Origin: Opitutaceae bacterium
Lineage (GTDB): Bacteria > Verrucomicrobiota > Verrucomicrobiia > Opitutales > Opitutaceae
Length of the DNA stretch: 64,000 nt
Assembly: GCA_017994935.1 (NCBI GenBank)
Contig: JAGOJU010000007.1
Span: 7,636 to 71,635, forward strand
Direction of reading: 5' to 3'
Part shown: positions 37,069 through 44,200 of the stretch, in pieces
Numbering within the stretch: position 1 is the stretch's first letter
How the letters are laid out: every line of letters begins with the position of its first letter
Program-made: the position numbers and the translations under genes
The notes under the pieces: model-generated
What the model saw: only the letters and a program-made list of their open reading frames with translations
Database searches by the model: none
Told to the model about the DNA's origin: nothing

Positions 37069-37974
37069 GTGACAGCCTTGTCCGCCAAGCCGCGCAATCC
37101 TGGCCCGAACTGGGGTTACCGTTTTCTCCTTTGGGCTGATCGGTGGTGGCCGCGGTGGCTCTTCCGGCTGGTGATGTCCTTGGGCACGTGGGTCGCGCTC
37201 GTCCGCATGCCGGACCGGCGGCGATATTCGCGGGAATACCTTTCCGTGGTGCTCGGGCGCCCTGCCCGATGGGTGGAGGTCCACCGGCATTTTTCGGCAT
37301 TCATGGATTTCCTCATGGTGAAGCTGCGAACGGGATCAGGCGCCCCCGTGCACTGCCTCCTGGAGCCAGAGCATGCGGACGGATTCAGAGCCCTTGCGGA
37401 TTCCGGCCATCCTGCGCTTTTCGGCACGTTTCATTTCGGCAGTTCGGACCTGCTTGGCTATCTGCTCAGCGACTGCGGTCAGCGCGTGTCGATCCTGCGC
37501 CTTCAGGTGGAAAACTCCGAGGACACGCGCCTCCTGGGCGAACGATTCGGTGACAAGGTTGCCTATCTGTGGGTCAACGATCCGCGCGAGCTTTTGTTTG
37601 CGCTGAAGGGTGCGATCGAGGCAGGGCGTTCCGTGGCGCTGAAATGCGATCGTGTCGACCACAGCGCACGTACGGGCACCTTTGATTTTCTGGGATCGAG
37701 GCGCCTCTTCCCCGTGACGATCTACCACCTCGCCCTCCTGTTCGACCGCCCGGTTGTCTTCTGCATCGCCGTTCCGGGAAGGGATCCTGAATGCCTCCGC
37801 GTATTCGCCACGCCGGTCTTCCGAGGGGATCCTGAATTGTCACGGGAGTTGAATCTCGCGGAGGCGAGAAATCATTTCCAGGCCGTGCTCGCGATGCTGG
37901 ATTCCCTCGTCCGCAGCCATCCGTATCTGTGGTTCAACTACATTCCACTCAACCCCGTGGCGAAGGAGGATTGA
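37069..37974 (+). CDS. LpxL/HtrB-like lysophospholipid acyltransferase
   Basis: A 301-residue enzyme with a GTG start at 37069. An N-terminal amphipathic/hydrophobic segment (WADRWWPRWLFRLVMSLGTWVALV) would place it at the inner membrane. The acyltransferase motif His122-x4-Asp127 (HFGSSD) matches the lauroyl-acyltransferase family, followed by a substrate-site region around ALKCDRVDHSARTGTFDFLG. Enzymes of this type take acyl chains from ACP and attach them to lipid A or, in aryl polyene loci, to a lipid anchor. It follows the second ACP by 17 bp, so that ACP is its probable donor. It is the last clear gene of the cassette. Confidence 0.84.
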   Translation: MTALSAKPRNPGPNWGYRFLLWADRWWPRWLFRLVMSLGTWVALVRMPDRRRYSREYLSVVLGRPARWVEVHRHFSAFMDFLMVKLRTGSGAPVHCLLEPEHADGFRALADSGHPALFGTFHFGSSDLLGYLLSDCGQRVSILRLQVENSEDTRLLGERFGDKVAYLWVNDPRELLFALKGAIEAGRSVALKCDRVDHSARTGTFDFLGSRRLFPVTIYHLALLFDRPVVFCIAVPGRDPECLRVFATPVFRGDPELSRELNLAEARNHFQAVLAMLDSLVRSHPYLWFNYIPLNPVAKED

Positions 37975-38032
37975 TTTTCCGGGGACTCAGGCTTCTTTTC
38001 TCTGGCCACGATCAGGACGTGACACAACCTGC

Positions 38033-38066
38033 CTTGCCTCCCGGGATTTTTTGTCCCGATGGCAAG
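38033..38066. promoter_or_regulatory. Nested hairpin just upstream of a small gene
   Basis: An outer stem CTTGCC/GGCAAG encloses an inner stem CGGGA/TCCCG around a T-rich loop (TTTTTTG). The structure ends 11 bases before ATG 38078 and could occlude or position the ribosome site of that gene. It might instead form part of the transcription stop of the acyltransferase operon, which ends 58 bp upstream. Confidence 0.4.
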
Positions 38067-38077
38067 TGACCGCCCCG

Positions 38078-38368
38078 ATGTCCGAGCATCAAACCCATCT
38101 TCCGCTGGAAACCGCGTTCAGCGCCGCCCCCGGAGCCCCGCCGGAGCTGCGCGAAGAAATTGCCAGCGCCTGGGGCCTGCCGCTCGGCAGGCAGGTGGCC
38201 GTCTCCTTCCGCGATGGCAAATTTGCAGGGGTCGCCGGGGTTCTCGAACTCGTAGCCGCACCTGACTATCCGTGGAATCCCCGGCAGCCGCTCCGGCTGC
38301 GGGTCGCCGGTTGTGATTTCAGTTCTCGCGACATTGAGCACTGGAAATCGCTTGAGGAAATGACGTGA
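38078..38368 (+). CDS. Small soluble protein of unknown function
   Basis: A 96-residue protein from ATG 38078 (MSEHQTHLPLETAF). It is mixed alpha/beta, with segments LREEIASAWGLPLGRQVAVSFRDGKFAGVAGVLEL and RLRVAGCDFSSRDIEHWKSLEE, and has no signal peptide or membrane helix. I do not recognise the family. It follows the ACP/ketosynthase/acyltransferase cassette on the same strand after about 100 bp that contain a nested hairpin, so membership in that operon is possible but unproven. Confidence 0.6.
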   Translation: MSEHQTHLPLETAFSAAPGAPPELREEIASAWGLPLGRQVAVSFRDGKFAGVAGVLELVAAPDYPWNPRQPLRLRVAGCDFSSRDIEHWKSLEEMT

Positions 38369-38369
38369 G

Positions 38370-38390
38370 GCGTTGTGTGGGATCCAACGC
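38370..38390. terminator. Stem-loop between convergent genes
   Basis: GCGTTG and CAACGC form a 6-bp stem around a 9-base loop directly after the stop of the small plus-strand gene. It sits in the 49-bp gap before the end of the minus-strand DUF488 gene. No T-tract is seen. Confidence 0.35.
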
Positions 38391-38417
38391 AGGGACACGG
38401 CCGGTGTGAGGGTTCGG

Positions 38418-38960
38418 TCATGCCGAAACTGGCCCCAAGGGATAGATGACCTTTCCATCGGCTCTTCTCTGCGCGCCGGGCGTCGGCGCGGCCACGGAGT
38501 TTCGTCCGGGGGACATGAGGTGTATGACCGTGTGGCCATTCAGGAGCAGATAGTCAGTGATGATGCGCCGATGACACCGCCACCAGACGGCTTCAGCGCA
38601 CATCACGGCCACACGATTCTTGCGGCCGAGATCTACGAGTTCATCGAACGCGGCGGTGAACTCATCGCCAAGTGCATAGTCAGCGTAGTTGTGAAAGCTC
38701 GGCATTTTCCAATGAGCGTTCAGACTTTGGTCAACACCGGCTTGTTTGGGGCGCCTTCCTCCGAGGGCGGGGTAATGGCGATAGGCGATGTGCTCACGCG
38801 CAAGATCCTTCGGCAAGCGGTCGGCGTTGAATGCGGGATTGGTGCGCGACATCGGAAACGAGCGGACGTCGATCAGCAGATCCACATGCGCCTCGCGCAG
38901 CATTTGGATGAATTCCCCAAGACTGCGATTGGAATGCCCAATGGTTGCGAACGCCGCCAT
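38418..38960 (-). CDS. DUF488 family protein
   Basis: A 180-residue soluble protein matching DUF488: the N-terminal ATIGHSNRSLGEFIQML, LLIDVRSFPMSRTNPAFNAD, and the conserved VAVMCAEAVWWRCHRRIITDYLL with its Cys and Arg cluster. The biochemical role of the family is not established. Its start overlaps the stop of the DUF2945 gene by one base (TGATG), so the two are translated together. Usual family length is about 120-180 residues, so this copy is complete. Confidence 0.88.
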   Translation of the reverse strand: MAAFATIGHSNRSLGEFIQMLREAHVDLLIDVRSFPMSRTNPAFNADRLPKDLAREHIAYRHYPALGGRRPKQAGVDQSLNAHWKMPSFHNYADYALGDEFTAAFDELVDLGRKNRVAVMCAEAVWWRCHRRIITDYLLLNGHTVIHLMSPGRNSVAAPTPGAQRRADGKVIYPLGPVSA

Positions 38961-39169
38961 CAGGCAATCTTTGTGAGGACCTCTTCCCTGTGGGCCGCGA
39001 TGTGGTCGGTCTTGTCGCTCTTGATCTCGTACTGTGGATGCTCCGTTGATGCGCGATGACGGTGTCCCTTGTAGTCAAAATCGGCCTCATGGATCCTGAT
39101 GATCCGGCCGCTTACCCAGCCTGCTTCGGAGTTCCAGCGGACATGATCGCCTATCGAGAGAGTCGCCAT
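38960..39169 (-). CDS. DUF2945 (Tudor-like) small protein
   Basis: A 69-residue protein starting at ATG 39169 with a clear ribosome site (AGGAGA, six bases before). The sequence MATLSIGDHVRWNSEAGWVSGRI, then HRASTEHPQYEIKSDKTDHIAAHR, fits the DUF2945/hypervirulence-associated Tudor-like family, a single small beta-barrel that often follows a G-D-x-V-x-W-x-S pattern. Its stop overlaps the DUF488 start. A longer frame to 39283 precedes the ribosome site and is not used. The function is unknown; stress-related roles have been suggested for relatives. Confidence 0.85.
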   Translation of the reverse strand: MATLSIGDHVRWNSEAGWVSGRIIRIHEADFDYKGHRHRASTEHPQYEIKSDKTDHIAAHREEVLTKIA

Positions 39170-39389
39170 GGTTGTCTCCTCCTGTTGAACATTGTTTCCA
39201 TAAACTGACAGGTGCCTGGCGTACGCCTCTCCGGCACGCAGGGGAGATTCCCGGCGTGTCTGAAGGGCTTGGTACCCTGGCATTCCGGCTGCAAGCTATG
39301 CGCATTCATTTCCTGCGCAACCGGGCCATGGCATTCGTTTGGGCCATGGCCTCCGGAATTGACCGCAACCCGGCGACAGGAAACGATTG

Positions 39390-40454
39390 ATGCCCCCACC
39401 TATGAGCAATTCAGACGGCATCTACATTGGCACGGACAGCGGCGCGACCACTTCCAAGACAGGCGGAGTGCGCGCTGACGGTTCCATCATCTCGCACAAG
39501 CTGAGGCAGAGCTCGACCAACTCACAGGCGGGCACTGCGGCCGTCATCGCAGGGTGGGTGGAGGGAGTGGTCGGCTTTCTCGCGGACAACCGTTTGACAT
39601 GGGACCAGGTCCGTGGAGTCGGCCTAGCAATACCCGGACCGTACCAAAGCTATGGGGTCCTCGACAAATCGGCGAACCTGCCGGATGCCTTTGCCGGCTG
39701 GAATTTTCATGCCGACTACAGCGCGGCGCTCGCGGCCAAGGCCGGGCGTCCGCTTCCGTTGATCGCGGGTAATGACGGCAATTATGGTGGGGTTGCGGAG
39801 GCGGCGCGCGTGCGTGGCGCAAAAAAGGCTGGTGTGGTCATGCTTGCCCCGGGTTCAGGTCTCGGTTGCGCCTACATTGATCCACATGGATTTCCGCTTG
39901 ATGGTGACAATTTCGCGGGAATGGAGGCGGGACACATGCCGGTGCCCCTGCATCTTCTCGGACTGCGGCCCTATCGCTGCGGGTGCGGTCGTGACTGGGG
40001 GTGCATCGAGGCGTATTCCACGATTTCCGGGCTGCCCCAGCTGCTCGAGGATGTCCTCAAGAAGCATCCTCATCACGAACTCGCCACCTCCACCGCTTCG
40101 ACGAAGGAGAAGGTGCTGTCGCTCCGCACACGTGCGCAGAAAGGGGATCCGCTGGCGCTTGAGATATTCGACCTTCAGGCGAAGGCCCTCGGACTCCATG
40201 TCGCCGCTCTCGCGGTGTCGCTCGACCCGGAGTATTTCGTGATAGGCGGAGGCTTGATCGATCCCGAGGCGACGACACCTGAATTCCGCGCTCGGTATCT
40301 CGACGGCATTCGCGCCGCTGCCCGCCCCTACTTTTTCCCCGGCCAGAGAAAAAACATCAAGATCGTCGAGGCGACCCTCGGCGAGCTGTCGCAGGCCATC
40401 GGCGCCGCCCTGGTTTCGCTCTACACCGAGCAACGCAAGGCACGCGGGGCTTGA
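39390..40454 (+). CDS. ROK-family sugar kinase
   Basis: A 354-residue kinase starting at ATG 39390, preceded by AGGAA. The phosphate-binding loop is GTDSGATTSKTGG, then GVGLAIPGPYQ and GNDGNYGGVAEA (the catalytic Asp region). The ROK zinc signature CGCGRDWGCIEAYSTISG contains the usual Cys residues, and a late VIGGGLID precedes the C-terminal helix. It would phosphorylate a hexose, glucose being the commonest substrate, with ATP. There is no N-terminal DNA-binding domain, so this is an enzyme and not a ROK repressor. It is divergent from the DUF2945 gene and otherwise solitary. Confidence 0.9.
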   Translation: MPPPMSNSDGIYIGTDSGATTSKTGGVRADGSIISHKLRQSSTNSQAGTAAVIAGWVEGVVGFLADNRLTWDQVRGVGLAIPGPYQSYGVLDKSANLPDAFAGWNFHADYSAALAAKAGRPLPLIAGNDGNYGGVAEAARVRGAKKAGVVMLAPGSGLGCAYIDPHGFPLDGDNFAGMEAGHMPVPLHLLGLRPYRCGCGRDWGCIEAYSTISGLPQLLEDVLKKHPHHELATSTASTKEKVLSLRTRAQKGDPLALEIFDLQAKALGLHVAALAVSLDPEYFVIGGGLIDPEATTPEFRARYLDGIRAAARPYFFPGQRKNIKIVEATLGELSQAIGAALVSLYTEQRKARGA

Positions 40455-40562
40455 GCGAACCTTCCCGACGATGCGGGCGCGTTTCGGTGGGTGATCGTGT
40501 TTCCTGCGACTGTGCGGAACACGCGTCATCGCGACAGCGTTTCTCGCAAACGCACGTGGAGA

Positions 40563-40580
40563 GGCACGCTTCGTCGTGCC
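40563..40580. repeat. REP-like inverted repeat, copy 3
   Basis: GGCACG-CTTCGT-CGTGCC: 6-bp arms with the loop CTTCGT, differing from copy 2 (CTCCGT) by one base in the loop and lacking the outermost G-C pair. It is followed by TGG and then, 20 bases on, GATCGAAGG, which also follows copy 2 closely (GGATCGAAGG). This suggests that homology extends beyond the hairpin. Confidence 0.65.
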
Positions 40581-40702
40581 TGGTTTGGAAATCGCCCGGA
40601 GATCGAAGGCATGTGCGCAGTCCTGCGGTGACGATACGAGGTGGATCACAAGGTGCGCGGCGGATGCGAATGGGGCGGCGCTGTGGTGCGGGACGCGAGC
40701 CC

Positions 40703-40721
40703 GGGCACGACGAAGCGGGCC
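40703..40721. repeat. REP-like inverted repeat, copy 4 (degenerate, inverted)
   Basis: GGGCACG-ACGAAG-CGGGCC: same family as copy 3 but in reverse complement, with one mismatch in the right arm (CGGGCC for CGTGCC). Copies 3 and 4 form a head-to-head pair of the kind seen in REP doublets. Confidence 0.55.
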
Positions 40722-40796
40722 ACCCGATCAGTTGGTGGCGTGGGATCAAGCGATCCTGGTGGCTTCCGTGCGGGAGGGAGAGAGTGCGCTGGGCCC

Positions 40797-42167
40797 CTAC
40801 AGGCCCGCGACCTCCCAGCCTTTGCGGTAGGTCTTGCGCAGGTGGCGATTCGCTTCCTTCAGGTTGTCGAAGCGCAGTTTTTTCGCGTTCCAGTTCAGCG
40901 TGGTCTGGTGGTAGCGCACCGCCACGCTGCCGAGGAGGACAGCCTCGGTCAGGGGGCCCGAGTAATCGAAGCCCGCACTCGTTGTTGAACCGTTGATGCA
41001 GGCTTCGGCCCACTGCGTCCAGTGGTGCGATCCCTTTTCATTCGGTAGCACGTAGTCCTTGAATTGCGCGCGGGGAAACAGCCGGGGCGTGTTGATGTGT
41101 GGCACATGAAGCACTCCTTTTGTGCCAATGAGGACGGAGCCCTGTCCGAAAATGCTCTTTCGGTTGCCGGCGGTGTCGCCGACGGCCTCCTGCGTGCCGT
41201 CGACAAGGGCCAGGATATCTGCCGGGGGACGCTGGTCCCCATCATACCAGGTGATCGGAACGGTTTTTCCCTCGGTGAAACGGGTGCCGGGAAAAACGTA
41301 GTGGATGCGGGCGTCCGTCGACCAGTTCCAGCGGTCGGGCGCGGGACCTTCCGAGCGAACCGTCTGCGGCGCTGTAAGATCCAGTGCCTCGAAAACAGGA
41401 TCGAAAATGTGACACCCCATGTCGCCGAACGTCCCCGTGCCGAAATCAAGCCGCCGCCGCCAGTTGCCGGGATGATAATACTCGTTGCCGACATAGGGCC
41501 GATCCTCACATACGCCCAGCCACAGGTCCCACCTGAACGTTGACGGAACGGGATCTCCATGGACAGGAGGCGCTCCGACATCACCCCACTTCTTGTTGCT
41601 CCATGTGTGCACCTCCCGGATCTTGCCGATCACTCCACTTTGCACGATCGCGACCGCCTGACGGTAGACCTTCTCGGAGTGAATCTGGATGCCCATCTGG
41701 GTGACGACCCGCTTCTTGCGGGCGTACTCGGTGAGCACGCGGGTTTCGTAGATGTCGTGAGCGAGCGGTTTCTGGCAATAGACATGTTTTCCGAGCTGCA
41801 TCGCCGAGAGGGCGATCGGCGCGTGCATGTGATCGGGCGTGGAGACATTGACCGAATCGATGTTGTCCTTTTCCTTCCGCAGCAGCTCGCGCCAGTCCTG
41901 GTATACGCGCGTCTCCGGAAACCAGGACTTGAGTTCCGCGAGTTTCGTCTCATCGACCTCCGCCACGGCAACAAGCTTGACGAAGGAATTGCTGCAGATT
42001 GACCGGATGTCCGCCCATGCCATGCCCGAGGCCCCGAAGCTCGCATGGTGCAGCGTCTTGCTTGGCGGGGCGGAAAGCAGGTTGCGCGTGAAAAATGGGG
42101 CGGCGAGGCCGACGGCTCCCGCGGTTTTGAGAAAAGTGCGACGGGTGAAGAGGGCGCTGGAGTTCAT
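40797..42167 (-). CDS. Gfo/Idh/MocA family oxidoreductase with Tat signal
   Basis: A 456-residue exported NAD(P)-dependent oxidoreductase, starting at ATG 42167 (MNSSALFTRRTFLKTAGAVG). FTRRTFLK is a twin-arginine signal. After cleavage come the Rossmann-like VKLVAVAEVDETKL, the STPDHMHAPIAL cofactor region and GKHVYCQKPLAHD, where the family EKP motif is QKP. A large C-terminal beta-sheet domain has GTFGDMGCHIFD. Many Verrucomicrobia and Planctomycetes carry such secreted homologs, probably acting on sugars or sugar acids in the periplasm with a pre-bound cofactor. It is divergent from the MuiA-like gene by 228 bp. The substrate is unknown. Confidence 0.9.
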   Translation of the reverse strand: MNSSALFTRRTFLKTAGAVGLAAPFFTRNLLSAPPSKTLHHASFGASGMAWADIRSICSNSFVKLVAVAEVDETKLAELKSWFPETRVYQDWRELLRKEKDNIDSVNVSTPDHMHAPIALSAMQLGKHVYCQKPLAHDIYETRVLTEYARKKRVVTQMGIQIHSEKVYRQAVAIVQSGVIGKIREVHTWSNKKWGDVGAPPVHGDPVPSTFRWDLWLGVCEDRPYVGNEYYHPGNWRRRLDFGTGTFGDMGCHIFDPVFEALDLTAPQTVRSEGPAPDRWNWSTDARIHYVFPGTRFTEGKTVPITWYDGDQRPPADILALVDGTQEAVGDTAGNRKSIFGQGSVLIGTKGVLHVPHINTPRLFPRAQFKDYVLPNEKGSHHWTQWAEACINGSTTSAGFDYSGPLTEAVLLGSVAVRYHQTTLNWNAKKLRFDNLKEANRHLRKTYRKGWEVAGL

Positions 42168-42395
42168 AAATGGGTGATGATCAAGGGACGGCCAAACCGG
42201 ACGTTTTTTCAAGGCATCATTGCTCGCAACCGCAGCGTTCGGGTTGCGGAAGGCGGGGAATCTCTGGAGATCGGATTGGACGTTTCCAGGGTTTCAGTTG
42301 ATTGATGCTCATGATGTTGGAGCATTGCCCGAAGCATTTCCCTAAGAATCCTCCGGGTGGTGCGTTTGTAGGGAGAACCTGATACCATTCCTTCC

Positions 42396-44105
42396 ATGAA
42401 ATCCTCCGGACAATTCCTGAAGGCGGCATTCGCCGCCACACTCCTCTCCTCGCCCCTCGCGATCGCCGCCGCGCTGCCTGTTGAGTCGCGTATCTCCGCG
42501 GCGACGGTTTATCTTGATCGCGCTGTTGTCACACGCAACGCGCATACGCTCCTGCCTGCGGGCGAATCCGAGGTGGTTTTCGAGAGGCTGCCTGCGGGAT
42601 TGCTCGATGCCTCGCTTCAGGTGAGCGCCCGGGGATCCACCGCGGTCACCTTGATCGATGTCGCCGCCCGCCAGACCTACGTGGAGGCCACGCTCGATCC
42701 GCGGGTTCGGTCGATCGAGGAGGAGCTGAAGGCAATTCAGCGGCAGGATGCGGACCTCAAGGGCAGACTTGCGCTGTTCGACCAGCAGCGCGCATTGATT
42801 TCACGGATCGAAGCCGCTGCGACAACTCCACCGCCACGCGACGCTGTGGGTTCGGGTGCGAGACCCGGATTTGAGGAATGGCAGAAGCTGCTCACGTTCC
42901 AGTTCGAAAACCTTTCCCGGATTGCCAGCGATCAGGATGCCGTGGTCCGGCAGAGGGAGGACCTGACCGCGAAGGCCGCGGCCCTGCAGTCGCAGCTCAA
43001 TCTCCTCCGAAGCCGGCAGACTGCGGCGCGCAGCTACAAGACGGTCTCGGTGCGCGTTTCCTCGGAAGTGGCGGGCAGCCTTGACGTGTCGATTTCCTAT
43101 GCGGTTCCCGGCGCCTCCTGGAGCCCGAGCTATGATGCGCGATTGAACACGGAAACGCGCAGTGTCGAACTGGGCTATTTTGGATCGGTGAGAAATGGCA
43201 CGGGTGAGGATTGGAGCGCCATCGCGCTCACGCTCTCGACCGCACGACCCAGCCAGGGTGGCGGCGCGCCGACCTTGCCGCCGTGGATCGTGGACGTGTA
43301 CAGAGCCATGCCCTACCCTGCCCAAAGCCTGGCGCGCTCGAGCGCGAAGGTTGCGCTTGAATTGAGCGCGGGGGCGGTTGCCCAGGCTACCGCACTTGCG
43401 GACAAGGCGGAGGACGAGTCGATACAGGCCTATTTTGCGCAGGCGGCCATCGAAAGCGGAATGACGCGCGCGACGTTCCGCATTGGCACCCCTATCACCC
43501 TTCCGAGCGACAATGCCGCGCAGCGGGTTCCCATCACGCGTACCGGTTTGACGGCGTCACTCCACTACGAAGCCACTCCCAAGCTCATCGAGGCGGCTTT
43601 TCTCAGTGCCTCTGTCAGCAATGCGACCGATTTCCCGCTGCTGGCAGGGCCGGTGAACACCTTTCTCGACGACAGTTTTGTCGCGACGAGTCACCTCAAG
43701 TCCATCATGCCGCGCGAGAAGTTCGATCTGGCATTTGGCGCGGACGACGGGATCTCCGTCAAACGCCGGCTTGTGAACCGATTCGCTGAAGAGACCGGTT
43801 TCACCAGCAAGGGACGCCGTGTGACCTATGAATTCCTTGTCACACTCACCAACAACAAGAAAACCGCCGAGCGTGTGGTCTTCAAGGAGGCGGTTCCGCT
43901 TTCCCGCGACGAAAAGATCGTCGTGAAGCTGCTGTCTCCCGCCGAGCGGGATATCGGTGCTGCCGAGGGTCAGAAGGAAATCACGCGCGATGCGGAGGGG
44001 CGTTTGGTGTGGAAGGTGGACCTGAAGCCGGGCGAGAAACGTGAATTTCCGATCAAGGTCAGCATTGACTATCCTTCGGATATCACGGTGAGCGGGCTCG
44101 ATTGA
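42396..44105 (+). CDS. MuiA-like protein (DUF4140/DUF4139)
   Basis: A 569-residue secreted protein. A signal peptide covers about residues 1-25 (AAFAATLLSSPLAIAAA). An N-terminal DUF4140 beta-domain (ISAATVYLDRAVVTRNAHTLL) comes first, then a coiled-coil region (about 105-215) rich in Lys, Glu and Gln. The C-terminal DUF4139 domain (about 220-565) includes DVSISYAVPGASWSPSYDARL and LPSDNAAQRVPITRTGL. Family members are named after a mucoidy inhibitor, but their molecular function is unclear. The protein is full length. A strong terminator hairpin follows at 44166-44195. Confidence 0.88.
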   Translation: MKSSGQFLKAAFAATLLSSPLAIAAALPVESRISAATVYLDRAVVTRNAHTLLPAGESEVVFERLPAGLLDASLQVSARGSTAVTLIDVAARQTYVEATLDPRVRSIEEELKAIQRQDADLKGRLALFDQQRALISRIEAAATTPPPRDAVGSGARPGFEEWQKLLTFQFENLSRIASDQDAVVRQREDLTAKAAALQSQLNLLRSRQTAARSYKTVSVRVSSEVAGSLDVSISYAVPGASWSPSYDARLNTETRSVELGYFGSVRNGTGEDWSAIALTLSTARPSQGGGAPTLPPWIVDVYRAMPYPAQSLARSSAKVALELSAGAVAQATALADKAEDESIQAYFAQAAIESGMTRATFRIGTPITLPSDNAAQRVPITRTGLTASLHYEATPKLIEAAFLSASVSNATDFPLLAGPVNTFLDDSFVATSHLKSIMPREKFDLAFGADDGISVKRRLVNRFAEETGFTSKGRRVTYEFLVTLTNNKKTAERVVFKEAVPLSRDEKIVVKLLSPAERDIGAAEGQKEITRDAEGRLVWKVDLKPGEKREFPIKVSIDYPSDITVSGLD

Positions 44106-44165
44106 GCCAGATTCCCAGGCGCGGCGGAATCCCGTGCTTGCCGCGCCCGCATCCATGGAGAGACT

Positions 44166-44195
44166 GGCCGCCTTTCTTCTGATGGCGGCCTTTTC
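44166..44195 (+). terminator. Rho-independent-type terminator after the MuiA-like gene
   Basis: GGCCGCC and GGCGGCC form a perfect GC-rich 7-bp stem around an 11-base loop, followed by TTTTCC. It stands 60 bp after the MuiA-like stop. It ends only about 6-10 bases before the next start codon (44201), leaving no Shine-Dalgarno sequence for that gene. Confidence 0.65.
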
Positions 44196-44200
44196 CTTTC

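Larger units (their letters stand above)
40455..40796. other. 342-bp convergent intergenic region with paired repeats
   Basis: Between the ROK kinase stop and the Gfo/Idh/MocA stop I see no gene. The region holds two REP-like inverted repeats in opposite orientation (40563-40580 and 40703-40721), 122 bp apart, which would together form a larger folded structure. Apparent open frames crossing it are shadow frames. Confidence 0.6.

Noticed and set aside
40455..40796. Open frames in the gap after the ROK kinase
   Set aside because: They cross the REP-like doublet and encode Arg/Gly-rich sequence without motifs.
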